A stretch of DNA of 64,000 bases, taken from contig CATKXR010000002.1 in NCBI GenBank assembly GCA_949840805.1, positions 99,029 through 163,028 of the forward strand. Direction: 5' to 3'. The notes beneath the pieces were generated by a model. It searched no databases. It had not been told where the DNA came from and worked only from the letters and a program-made list of their open reading frames with translations. Below are positions 8,313 to 16,819 of this stretch, one piece after another. The position numbers and the translations under genes were made by a program. Position 1 is the first letter of the stretch; every line of letters starts with the position of its first letter. The DNA comes from an uncultured Lachnospiraceae bacterium (GTDB taxonomy: Bacteria > Bacillota > Clostridia > Lachnospirales > Lachnospiraceae).

Positions 8313-11300
8313 ATGAGTATCTTATTTGAATTGGAACGGATGGAACGTCTGGTCGCGGATTTGGATGAACTTCGGAGGCCGGGAAAGCTTCCGGTGACAG
8401 AATATTTCCGGCGGGAGGGGAAGGAAGCGGACGCTGTCGGTTCCCTGGAAGGATGGGAGAAATGTAATATAGAGGAACCCTGGAAGACATTGGAGAGCCA
8501 TCGCTGGTATCGGACGACTGTTACGATTCCAAGGGAATATGACGGTTGCCATGTGGAATTTCGGATTACCACCGGAAGGGAAGGCCAGTGGGATGCCACC
8601 AATCCTCAGATGTTGTTTTATCTGAACGGCAAAATCGTCCAGGGGGTGGACGTAAACCATCGGGAGATCCGCATCAGCCCGTCCGCTGCGGCAGGCGATG
8701 TATATGAGATCGCTATTTTTGCCTTCAGCGGAAGCGTGCCCGGAGATCTGATCATCCATACGGACCTGGTGACAGTGGACGACCGGGTCGAGAGGGCATA
8801 CTATGATTTTTTGGTGCCGGTCAAGACAGCCCGCCTGTTGAAAAAACCGGATCCGGAGAATTACCGTCGTATTCTGGAGAAGCTGGGTCCGGCAGCGGAC
8901 GTTCTGGACCTGCGGCAGCCTTATTCGGAAAGATTTTACGCTTCCCTGGAGAAGATGGGGGAGATCCTTAAGAGGGAATTCTATACCCGGGTGCGGGAGG
9001 AAGGGCCAAAGGTCAGCGGGGTGGGGCATACCCATATTGACATTGCGTGGCTTTGGACCGTGGAGCAGACCAGGGAGAAGGCAGTGCGCAGTTTTTCAAC
9101 GGTGCTGGAGCTGATGGACCGCTATCCGGACTATCGTTTTATGTCCAGCCAGCCTGTTCTTTATCAGTTTGTGAAGGAGCAGGAGCCGGAACTTTATGAG
9201 AAGATCAAAGAGAAGGTGAAAGAGGGACGCTGGGAAGTGGACGGGGCCATGTGGCTGGAGGCGGACTGCAATCTTCCTTCCGGTGAGTCCCTGGTGCGGC
9301 AGATTTTGAAAGGAGAGCAGTTTTTCCAGGAAGAGTTTGGCATAAGCAGCCGGTGCCTGTGGCTTCCGGATGTGTTCGGATATTCGGCTGCCATTCCCCA
9401 GATATTGAAAAAATGCGGGATCCCCTATTTCCTTACTACGAAGATCGCCTGGAACCAGTTTAACCAGCTTCCCAACGATACTTTTCTTTGGAAGGGGATT
9501 GACGGAAGCCAGGTTTTCGTGTTCATGCCTACGGCATGTGACTTTGACAAGACGCTCGGGTTAAATGTGTCTTTTACCGACACCCGGAATACCACAACCT
9601 ATACGGGAATCGTGAATCCTAACATGGTCCTTGGGACTTTTAAACGTTTTCAGAACCGGGATTTGACGGAAGACACCCTGATGCTGTTTGGATTCGGAGA
9701 CGGAGGCGGCGGCCCGACGAAAGAGATGCTGGAAGAGGCCAGGCGCCTTGAGTACGGCATGCCAGGGATTCCGCGGCTGGTGCAGGAGCCGGAACGGGAG
9801 TTCTTTGACCGGACTTATGAAAAGATAGGGAATATGCCGGGAATGCCCATGTGGGACGGGGAACTGTATTTTGAATATCACAGGGGTACTCTGACTTCCA
9901 TGGGGAAGAACAAACGGTATAACCGGAAAAGCGAGATCCTGTACGGACAACTGGAGATCCTTGGGGTTATGGCGGAATTGGGAGGGTATGCTTATCCCCG
10001 GGACGTGATCGGCCGCGGATGGGACGTGATCCTGCAAAACCAGTTCCACGATATTATCCCGGGCAGCGCCATCGGGCCGGTGTATGAGCAGACGGACCGG
10101 GAATATGAGGAGATTCTGGCAGAAGGCGCGAAGCAGGCAAAGGCGCTGGCAGAGAATCTGGCAGGCATGTCCCGGCAGATTTGTGCCGGGCGGGCAGCAG
10201 AGGGGGCGTCCGGACAGGATAATCAGAAGGAACGTGCCTCTGCAATTGTGATCAATACTCTGGGATTTGTAAGGGACGATGTGGCGTGCCTTCCCGGGGC
10301 GGACCCGGATATCTGCAGGATTCTGGACGGAGAGGGAAACACATGTCCCATGCAGATAGCAAGTGACGGCAGCCTTCTGTTCTTTGCCAGCCGGCTTCCC
10401 TCGGCAGGATACCGTGTATACAGTCTGGAGAAGGGAAAAGAGAAAGAAAACGGACAGCCGGTATGCGATGGGCGGCAGGACGGGAATCCTTTCCCGGCAG
10501 AATGGGCGGGAGTCTTTGAAAACGCCTGGTACAGGGCAGAGTTCAACGAGAAGATGGAACTTGTCTCCCTGACGGAAAAAGAGAGCGGATGCCAGCTTTT
10601 AAAAGAGGGGCGTGTGGGGAATCAGCTCCTGACTTATGAGGACCGTCCCATGAATTGGGATAACTGGGATGTGGATCTGTTTTATCAGCGCAAGCCTTAC
10701 GGGCCGGACCGGGTGACGGCGCCAGTTTTAAAGGAATCCGGGCCGGTGCGCACGGTGGTTTCCGTCAGCCTGGAATTTGCGGATTCGGTGGTGGAACAGG
10801 ACATTGTGCTGTATCCGTCGCTGCCCCGGATTGATTTTGTCAGCCGTGCCGTCTGGAAGAACCCCCATGTGCTTCTGCGGGTGAACTTTCCGGTAAATAT
10901 CAATGCCACCAAGGCTTCTTATGAAATTCAGTTCGGAAACGTAGAGCGTGAGACCACCAGCAACCATAGCTGGGATACGGCAAAATTTGAGGTCTGCGCC
11001 CATAAATGGGCGGATCTTTCAGAAAACGGCCTGGGCGTCAGCCTGCTCAATGACTGTAAATACGGCCACAGCATCAAAAACGGCGAGATGGGGCTGACCC
11101 TGATCAAGGCCGGTACTTATCCCAATACAAAAGCAGATATGGGGAACCATGAATTTACTTATTCTATTTATCCCCACCGGGGCCGCTGGCAGGAGGCAAA
11201 GACAGTGGAACTGGCCTACGGCCTGAATGTGCCGCTGGTGACGGCGGTGACGGCAGGAGAAGAGGCCGGGGAGACATGGAAGGCCGAAAAAGACGAAAAA

Positions 11301-11576
11301 TTTAAGGATACCTGGAGCCTGCTTTCCATTGACCGGCCCAACTGTTTTTTCGAGACGATCAAGAAGGCGGAAGACGGGGACGGTTATATAGTGAGAATCT
11401 ACGAGAACCGCAATATCAGAACGTGGATGGAAGTCCATCTCGGCTTTCCGGCCGTAACGGTAGAGGAATGCGACCTTCTGGAACAGCCTTTGAGGAAGGT
11501 GGAATTTAAGAAGGACGGGTTTAAGGATTTCATAAAGCCTTATGAGATTAAGACGTACCGAATCCGGACGGAATAG
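8313..11576 (+). CDS. Alpha-mannosidase, glycoside hydrolase family 38
   Basis: A 1087-residue enzyme. An N-terminal beta region precedes the GH38 catalytic domain, marked by GHTHIDIAWLWTVEQTREK (zinc ligands His and Asp) and WLEADCNLPSGESLVRQ (catalytic Asp nucleophile). CLWLPDVFGYSAAIPQI and FGFGDGGGGPTKEM follow, then the long C-terminal beta domains. There is no signal peptide, so it works in the cytoplasm on imported mannosides. AAGGAG (8301-8306) decides the ATG at 8313 over an in-frame ATG at 8253. It lies in line with the ABC transporter and two further glycosidases, which supports a joint role in using alpha-linked oligosaccharides. Confidence 0.92.
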   Translation: MSILFELERMERLVADLDELRRPGKLPVTEYFRREGKEADAVGSLEGWEKCNIEEPWKTLESHRWYRTTVTIPREYDGCHVEFRITTGREGQWDATNPQMLFYLNGKIVQGVDVNHREIRISPSAAAGDVYEIAIFAFSGSVPGDLIIHTDLVTVDDRVERAYYDFLVPVKTARLLKKPDPENYRRILEKLGPAADVLDLRQPYSERFYASLEKMGEILKREFYTRVREEGPKVSGVGHTHIDIAWLWTVEQTREKAVRSFSTVLELMDRYPDYRFMSSQPVLYQFVKEQEPELYEKIKEKVKEGRWEVDGAMWLEADCNLPSGESLVRQILKGEQFFQEEFGISSRCLWLPDVFGYSAAIPQILKKCGIPYFLTTKIAWNQFNQLPNDTFLWKGIDGSQVFVFMPTACDFDKTLGLNVSFTDTRNTTTYTGIVNPNMVLGTFKRFQNRDLTEDTLMLFGFGDGGGGPTKEMLEEARRLEYGMPGIPRLVQEPEREFFDRTYEKIGNMPGMPMWDGELYFEYHRGTLTSMGKNKRYNRKSEILYGQLEILGVMAELGGYAYPRDVIGRGWDVILQNQFHDIIPGSAIGPVYEQTDREYEEILAEGAKQAKALAENLAGMSRQICAGRAAEGASGQDNQKERASAIVINTLGFVRDDVACLPGADPDICRILDGEGNTCPMQIASDGSLLFFASRLPSAGYRVYSLEKGKEKENGQPVCDGRQDGNPFPAEWAGVFENAWYRAEFNEKMELVSLTEKESGCQLLKEGRVGNQLLTYEDRPMNWDNWDVDLFYQRKPYGPDRVTAPVLKESGPVRTVVSVSLEFADSVVEQDIVLYPSLPRIDFVSRAVWKNPHVLLRVNFPVNINATKASYEIQFGNVERETTSNHSWDTAKFEVCAHKWADLSENGLGVSLLNDCKYGHSIKNGEMGLTLIKAGTYPNTKADMGNHEFTYSIYPHRGRWQEAKTVELAYGLNVPLVTAVTAGEEAGETWKAEKDEKFKDTWSLLSIDRPNCFFETIKKAEDGDGYIVRIYENRNIRTWMEVHLGFPAVTVEECDLLEQPLRKVEFKKDGFKDFIKPYEIKTYRIRTE

Positions 11577-11645
11577 GGAAGAGAAACAAAAATACGGAAA
11601 TATCAGCAAAAATCCGGCAAAACACAGGAAAGAAAGGGAATTCGT

Positions 11646-13319
11646 ATGGAAAAGAAACGAGAATGGTGGAAAGACAGCCTGGTGTACCAGATTTATCCCC
11701 GGAGCTTTCAGGACAGCAACGGGGACGGAATCGGAGATCTGGGCGGGATACGCCAAAGGCTTCCGTATCTGAAAGAACTGGGGGTGGATGTGATCTGGCT
11801 GTCTCCGGTGTATCGTTCTCCCAATGACGACAATGGCTATGATATCAGCGATTACCAGGCGATTATGGAAGAATTCGGCACTATGGAGGATTTTGACGCA
11901 ATGCTGGATGAAATTCATGGGCTGGGAATGAAGCTGGTGATGGATCTGGTGGTAAACCACACATCGGATGAGCACCCCTGGTTTTTGGAAAGCAGAAAGA
12001 ACCGGGAGAATGCATACAGGGATTTTTATATATGGAAGGAACCGGAAGACGGACAGGCTCCCAACAACTGGGCGTCCCGGTTCAGAGGATCGGCATGGAC
12101 CCTGGATGAAGGGACCGGCATGTATTACCTTCATATTTTTTCAAAAAAGCAACCGGATCTGAACTGGGAAAACCCGGCGGTGAGGCAAAAGATTTATGAT
12201 ATGATGACATGGTGGGGAAAGAAGGGGATTGACGGCTTCCGTATGGACGTGATTTCCATGCTTTCGAAAGACCCGTCCTATCCGGACGGAGAAAAAAAAG
12301 ACGGAAATCCTTTTGGGGACGGCCAGCCCTATTATACCAACGGCCCCCGGATCCATGAGTTTTTAAAGGAGATGAACCGGGAGGTCCTGTCCCGTTTTGA
12401 CTGGATGACCGTGGGAGAAGGCGTGGGCGTGGGAACGAAAGAAGCGCTGGATTATGCCGGATATGATTCCGGGGAACTGAATATGATGTTTCATTTTGAG
12501 CATATGGAGTTATGTCCGGGGCCTTACGGAAAATGGAACCAGAACCGGGTGGAGCTGGTGCAGCTAAAAGAGGTGTTAAGCCGATGGCAGCAGGAGTTGG
12601 CGGGAAAAGCCTGGAACAGCCTGTTCTGGGAAAACCACGACTATCCGAGAGCCGTATCCCGGTTTGGAGACGACACTCCTTTGTATCGGGAATTGTCGGC
12701 GAAAATGCTGGCCATGTGCCTTTATCTCATGAAAGGGACGCCCTATCTCTATCAGGGGCAGGAACTTGCCATGACCAACTGTGATTTTGAAAAGCTGGAG
12801 GATTTCCGTGATATTGAGATCCATCAGGTGTATCAGGAAATGGTCGGGCAGGGCAGGATCGGCCACGAAGAAATGATGGCCTACATTCATCACACCGGCC
12901 GGGATAATGCCCGCACGCCTATGCAGTGGGATGATTCTGCCAACGGGGGATTTACAGACGGAACCCCCTGGATCAAAGTAAATGAAAATTACCGTGCCGT
13001 CAATGCCAGAGAACAGATGGGCCGTGAAGATTCTGTTTTTGCATTTTATAAGAAGCTGTTCGGGATGCGGAAACAATCACGGCTGATTACGGAAGGAACC
13101 TACCGGCTTCTTCTTCCCGATCATCCAGGGCTGTTTGTGTACGAAAGGCGCTTGGAGGGAAAACGGATGCTGGTGGCATGCAATTTTACGGATAAACAGC
13201 AGGAATTGAACCTGCAGGAATGGCCGTGGAAAGAAGCAAAGTTATGGATGGGGAATTATGGGGATGATCCAAACCCGTCTGGCCTGCGTCCCTACGAAGG
13301 AGCGGCGTGGGAAGCTTGA
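11646..13319 (+). CDS. Oligo-1,6-glucosidase/alpha-glucosidase, GH13
   Basis: A 557-residue cytoplasmic GH13 (subfamily 31-like) enzyme. The (beta/alpha)8 conserved regions are seen: region I DLVVNHTSDEHPW, region II GIDGFRMDVISML (Asp nucleophile), region III TVGEGVGVGT (Glu acid/base) and region IV WENHDYPRAVSRFG. The N-terminal WWKDSLVYQIYPRSF is diagnostic for oligo-1,6-glucosidase, sucrase-isomaltase and trehalose-6-phosphate hydrolase relatives. DGFRMDVI with Val after the Asp is common in enzymes that prefer alpha-1,6 linkages. It lies 69 bp after the GH38 gene and 34 bp before the GH36 gene. Confidence 0.9.
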   Translation: MEKKREWWKDSLVYQIYPRSFQDSNGDGIGDLGGIRQRLPYLKELGVDVIWLSPVYRSPNDDNGYDISDYQAIMEEFGTMEDFDAMLDEIHGLGMKLVMDLVVNHTSDEHPWFLESRKNRENAYRDFYIWKEPEDGQAPNNWASRFRGSAWTLDEGTGMYYLHIFSKKQPDLNWENPAVRQKIYDMMTWWGKKGIDGFRMDVISMLSKDPSYPDGEKKDGNPFGDGQPYYTNGPRIHEFLKEMNREVLSRFDWMTVGEGVGVGTKEALDYAGYDSGELNMMFHFEHMELCPGPYGKWNQNRVELVQLKEVLSRWQQELAGKAWNSLFWENHDYPRAVSRFGDDTPLYRELSAKMLAMCLYLMKGTPYLYQGQELAMTNCDFEKLEDFRDIEIHQVYQEMVGQGRIGHEEMMAYIHHTGRDNARTPMQWDDSANGGFTDGTPWIKVNENYRAVNAREQMGREDSVFAFYKKLFGMRKQSRLITEGTYRLLLPDHPGLFVYERRLEGKRMLVACNFTDKQQELNLQEWPWKEAKLWMGNYGDDPNPSGLRPYEGAAWEA

Positions 13320-13353
13320 GAGAAGGCCGGAAATGAGAAATGGGGGCTGATAT

Positions 13354-15576
13354 ATGGGAATTATCATACATGAAGAGACGGGAGTATTTCATCTATGCAA
13401 TGATAAAATCAGTTATATTATCAAAAAAATGCCGGATGGACATATGGGACAGCTTTATTACGGGAGCCGCGTCCGGGACCGGGAGGATTTTCCCCATCTT
13501 CTGGAGCTGGCACATCGGGATATGGCGCCCTGTGTGTTTCCGGGAGACACGACTTTTTCGCTGGAACATCTAAAACAGGAGTATCCGGCCTTCGGCACCG
13601 GCGACATGCGTTATCCTGCCTATGAGATCAGCAGGGAAAACGGAAGCCGCATCACAAGCTTCTGTTATCGGGGATTTCGCGTCATTCCCGGGAAGCCGGC
13701 GCTTCCCGGCCTTCCGGCCGTGTATGTGGAGGAAGACAGGGAAGCGGTCACGCTGGAGATCCGGCTGGAAGATCCGGTGATTTGCGGGGAGCTGACACTC
13801 CTGTACACGATTTTTGAGGAACTGCCGGTGATTATCCGCAGCGCCCGTTTCCAGAATGGCGGGGAAATCCCCTGGAAGCTGGAGCGGGCTATGAGCGTCA
13901 GCCTGGACCTGCCGGACTGTAAGTATGAAATGCTCGACCTGGCCGGAGCTTCCCTGCGGGAGCGATATGTGGATTTTCACCGCCTTCATCCCGGAGTCCA
14001 GAGCATCCACAGCATGAGGGGCCACAGCAGCCACCAGTTTAATCCGTTTCTGGCCCTGAAAAGGGAGAATGCCGACGAACATTCCGGGGAGGTGATTGGT
14101 GTCAGCCTGGTTTACAGCGGAAATTTTCTGGCCCAGGCGGAGGTGGATACCATGGGAACGGTCCGAGTCATGGCAGGTATCCATCCGGAGGGTTTTTGCT
14201 GGCCTCTTCAGAAAGGGGAAGAGTTCCAGACGCCGGAGGCGGTCCTGGTGTATTCCGATGAGGGTTTAAACGGCATGAGCCAGGTATATCACAGGCTGTA
14301 CCGAAAAAGGCTGGCAAGGGGATACTGGAGAGACCGGGAGCGACCGATTCTCGTCAACAACTGGGAAGCCACTTATATGAAGTTTAATGAGGAAAGCATT
14401 TACGCCATTGCAAAGAAGGCGAAGGAGCTGGGGATCGAGCTGTTTGTCCTGGACGACGGATGGTTTGGGAAACGGGACGACGACACCTCATCCCTGGGGG
14501 ACTGGACGCCTGATCTGGATAAGCTTCCCGGAGGGATCGAGGGGATAGCCAGGTCTGTCACCGAGTTGGGAATGCAGTTTGGGCTCTGGTTCGAGCCGGA
14601 GATGGTCAGCCCGAAAAGCGATCTTTATGAGGCCCATCCGGACTGGATCTTAGGAAATGACGACAGGGAAAACTGCCTGGGAAGGCACCAGTATGTCCTT
14701 GATTTTTCCAAGGATGAGGTGGTGGATTATATCGGAGACAGAATGGAGGAGATCTTAAAGACAAGCCCCATTACCTATATAAAGTGGGACATGAACCGGA
14801 GCATCTCAGACCTGTTTTCCGTGGGAAAGGGCAAGGAGTATCAGGGGACCGTGTACCATCGCCAGATTTTGGGGATCTACCGGCTGTATGACCGTCTCAC
14901 AAAGACATTTCCCCAGGTGCTTTTTGAGTCCTGCGCCAGCGGCGGCGGCCGTTTTGATCCGGGGATCCTCTACTATGCGCCTCAGGGATGGCTTTCGGAC
15001 GACACGGACGGCATGGAGCGGGTGAAGATTCAATATGGGACCTCCTATGTATACCCGGTCAGCAGTATGGGAAACCATGTATCCGCCGTACCCAACCACC
15101 AGACCTTCCGGAAAGTGCCGCTGGCCACCAGGGCGGCCTGCGCCTGTTTCGGGGCTTTTGGGTATGAACTGGATCTGGGCCTTCTGACGGAGGAAGAACA
15201 AAAGGAGGTAAAGGAACAGGTGCGTTTTGTGAAGAAACACCGGAAATTCCTTCATACAGGGACTTTCTATCGTCTGAGAAGCCCCTTTGAGGAAAACGAG
15301 GCGGCCTGGATGGTAGTATCCCCGGATAGAAACGAGGCGCTGCTGGCCGTATTCCGCTTCCGCCAGCCGGTGAACCGGGGCTATGACCGGCTGAAGCTTG
15401 CCGGGCTCTCTCCGGATCGGGAATATGAAATCAGCGACAGGGATTACAGATGTTTCGGCGATGAACTGATGAACGTGGGGCTGATTCTGTCCGACCGGGC
15501 CAGCGGTGTCTTAAAGGCAGAGGCTGTACAGGGCGACGACACGGCGCGGCTGATCTGGGTGAGGGCAGTCGGATGA
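13354..15576 (+). CDS. Alpha-galactosidase, GH36
   Basis: A 740-residue GH36 enzyme. The central barrel has LFVLDDGWFGKRDDD, GLWFEPEMVSPKSDLY, IKWDMNRSISD (Asp nucleophile) and FESCASGGGRFDPG followed by WLSDDTDGMERV (acid/base Asp). The N-terminal beta-supersandwich and short C-terminal beta domain complete the usual length of about 730 residues. There is no signal peptide. It releases alpha-galactose from raffinose-family sugars or galactosylated glycans and is the last gene of the sugar operon. GGGGG stands 9 bases before the ATG. Confidence 0.92.
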   Translation: MGIIIHEETGVFHLCNDKISYIIKKMPDGHMGQLYYGSRVRDREDFPHLLELAHRDMAPCVFPGDTTFSLEHLKQEYPAFGTGDMRYPAYEISRENGSRITSFCYRGFRVIPGKPALPGLPAVYVEEDREAVTLEIRLEDPVICGELTLLYTIFEELPVIIRSARFQNGGEIPWKLERAMSVSLDLPDCKYEMLDLAGASLRERYVDFHRLHPGVQSIHSMRGHSSHQFNPFLALKRENADEHSGEVIGVSLVYSGNFLAQAEVDTMGTVRVMAGIHPEGFCWPLQKGEEFQTPEAVLVYSDEGLNGMSQVYHRLYRKRLARGYWRDRERPILVNNWEATYMKFNEESIYAIAKKAKELGIELFVLDDGWFGKRDDDTSSLGDWTPDLDKLPGGIEGIARSVTELGMQFGLWFEPEMVSPKSDLYEAHPDWILGNDDRENCLGRHQYVLDFSKDEVVDYIGDRMEEILKTSPITYIKWDMNRSISDLFSVGKGKEYQGTVYHRQILGIYRLYDRLTKTFPQVLFESCASGGGRFDPGILYYAPQGWLSDDTDGMERVKIQYGTSYVYPVSSMGNHVSAVPNHQTFRKVPLATRAACACFGAFGYELDLGLLTEEEQKEVKEQVRFVKKHRKFLHTGTFYRLRSPFEENEAAWMVVSPDRNEALLAVFRFRQPVNRGYDRLKLAGLSPDREYEISDRDYRCFGDELMNVGLILSDRASGVLKAEAVQGDDTARLIWVRAVG

Positions 15577-15631
15577 GAGGCAGGCGCTGAAGTCCGATGG
15601 TTTTGCAATCTATATTTAAGAGGAGATTACT

Positions 15632-16762
15632 ATGACAGAACATCCAGGCCTTTCATTTAATTCTGACGGAACTTTTAAAATCATGATTATTACGGATATA
15701 CAAGACAGTGTCCATGTGTCTCCCTATACGATAGAGCTGATCACAAAGTCTTTGGAGCGTGAAAAACCGGATCTGGTCATTTTCGGAGGAGATAATATAT
15801 GCGGCTTTGCCCCGTCTCTGAATTACAGCTCCCAAAATGTCAAAAAGAGCATTTCGACCTTTTTAAAACCTGTTACAGACCGAAAAATTCCTTTTTGTGT
15901 CGTGTTTGGAAATCATGATGCAAACCGGGCCATGTCAAAGACGGAACAACTGGAATATTATTTAAGTTTTGACAACTGCTTTGCGCAATATGGGACTATT
16001 TCAGACAGGGTGGGCAATTATAACCTGCTGCTAAAAGACAGCCATAACGAAAAGGATATCTTCAACCTTTGGTTTGTGGATTCCGGCCAGTATGCCAACG
16101 ACAGGGTTTCCGACGGCTATGCCTGGGTGACGGACGAACAGATCTCCTGGTATGAAGAGAAAGCCGGAGAACTCAGAGAACAGAACGAGGGAAATCCTGT
16201 GCCGTCCCTGCTTTTCCAGCATATACCCGTACCGGAAATATACGAGGTATTGTCTCCTGTCACAAAAGAAACGGCAGGGGCTGTGCGCGGGCATCGCACG
16301 TACAAGGACAAGTATTATGTAATGAGCCGTGAGCTCGTGACAGAGGGAACCATGGAAGAAGCGCCGTGTCCTCCCGACATCAATAACGGGCAATTTGAAA
16401 GCTGGAAAAAACAGGGAGACATATTGGCTGCCTTTTTCGGCCATGACCACGTAAATGACTTTAATGGCGTTTATGACGGCATCCATCTGATCTATACTCC
16501 CGGGGCGGGATTTTATTCTTACGGCAAAAGGGGAGGGCATGGTGTACGGATAGTCGAGCTGGACGAAAATGACCTGCTTCATTTCAAGACAAGAATGGTC
16601 TGTTTCAGCGATGTGTCAGAACGGAATATTCCATGGTATCTGGAGCGGATAGGAATGCAGATTACTTCCGTGACGGCAGGCCTCTTCCTGATCTTATTTG
16701 TCTTCTTTGTCATTGCGAATCGGAAAAAATTAAAACATTTACGGATTACCCGCAGGAGATAA
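15632..16762 (+). CDS. Calcineurin-like metallophosphoesterase with C-terminal membrane anchor
   Basis: A 376-residue protein with the metallophosphoesterase blocks in order: IITDIQDS (the usual D-x-H reads D-x-Q), FGGDN, FGNHDANR, LLFQHIPVP and FGHDHVND. A hydrophobic segment near residues 345-365 (SVTAGLFLILFVFFVIAN) followed by Lys/Arg anchors it with the short tail inside, so the catalytic domain may face outward if no other signal exists; no N-terminal signal peptide is seen. AAGAGGAGATTACT precedes the ATG. It is convergent with the membrane NTPase gene. Substrate unknown. Confidence 0.8.
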   Translation: MTEHPGLSFNSDGTFKIMIITDIQDSVHVSPYTIELITKSLEREKPDLVIFGGDNICGFAPSLNYSSQNVKKSISTFLKPVTDRKIPFCVVFGNHDANRAMSKTEQLEYYLSFDNCFAQYGTISDRVGNYNLLLKDSHNEKDIFNLWFVDSGQYANDRVSDGYAWVTDEQISWYEEKAGELREQNEGNPVPSLLFQHIPVPEIYEVLSPVTKETAGAVRGHRTYKDKYYVMSRELVTEGTMEEAPCPPDINNGQFESWKKQGDILAAFFGHDHVNDFNGVYDGIHLIYTPGAGFYSYGKRGGHGVRIVELDENDLLHFKTRMVCFSDVSERNIPWYLERIGMQITSVTAGLFLILFVFFVIANRKKLKHLRITRRR

Positions 16763-16778
16763 CGGATCCTCCATACAA

Positions 16779-16808
16779 ATGCCACCGCAGAAAAATCTGC
16801 GGTGGCAT
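16779..16808. terminator. Perfect 13-bp hairpin between convergent genes
   Basis: ATGCCACCGCAGA (16779-16791), loop of four A, TCTGCGGTGGCAT (16796-16808). It lies 17 bases after the phosphoesterase stop and 11 bases after the end of the minus-strand NTPase gene. It probably ends transcription or protects 3' ends on both strands, although the T-run is poor. Confidence 0.6.
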
Positions 16809-16819
16809 AGATATAGACG

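Noticed and set aside
10697..12134. Long minus-strand frames (up to 371 codons) opposite the glycosidase genes
   Set aside because: They mirror GC-rich coding sequence on the plus strand; they have His/Pro-rich translations, no ribosome sites and no motifs.
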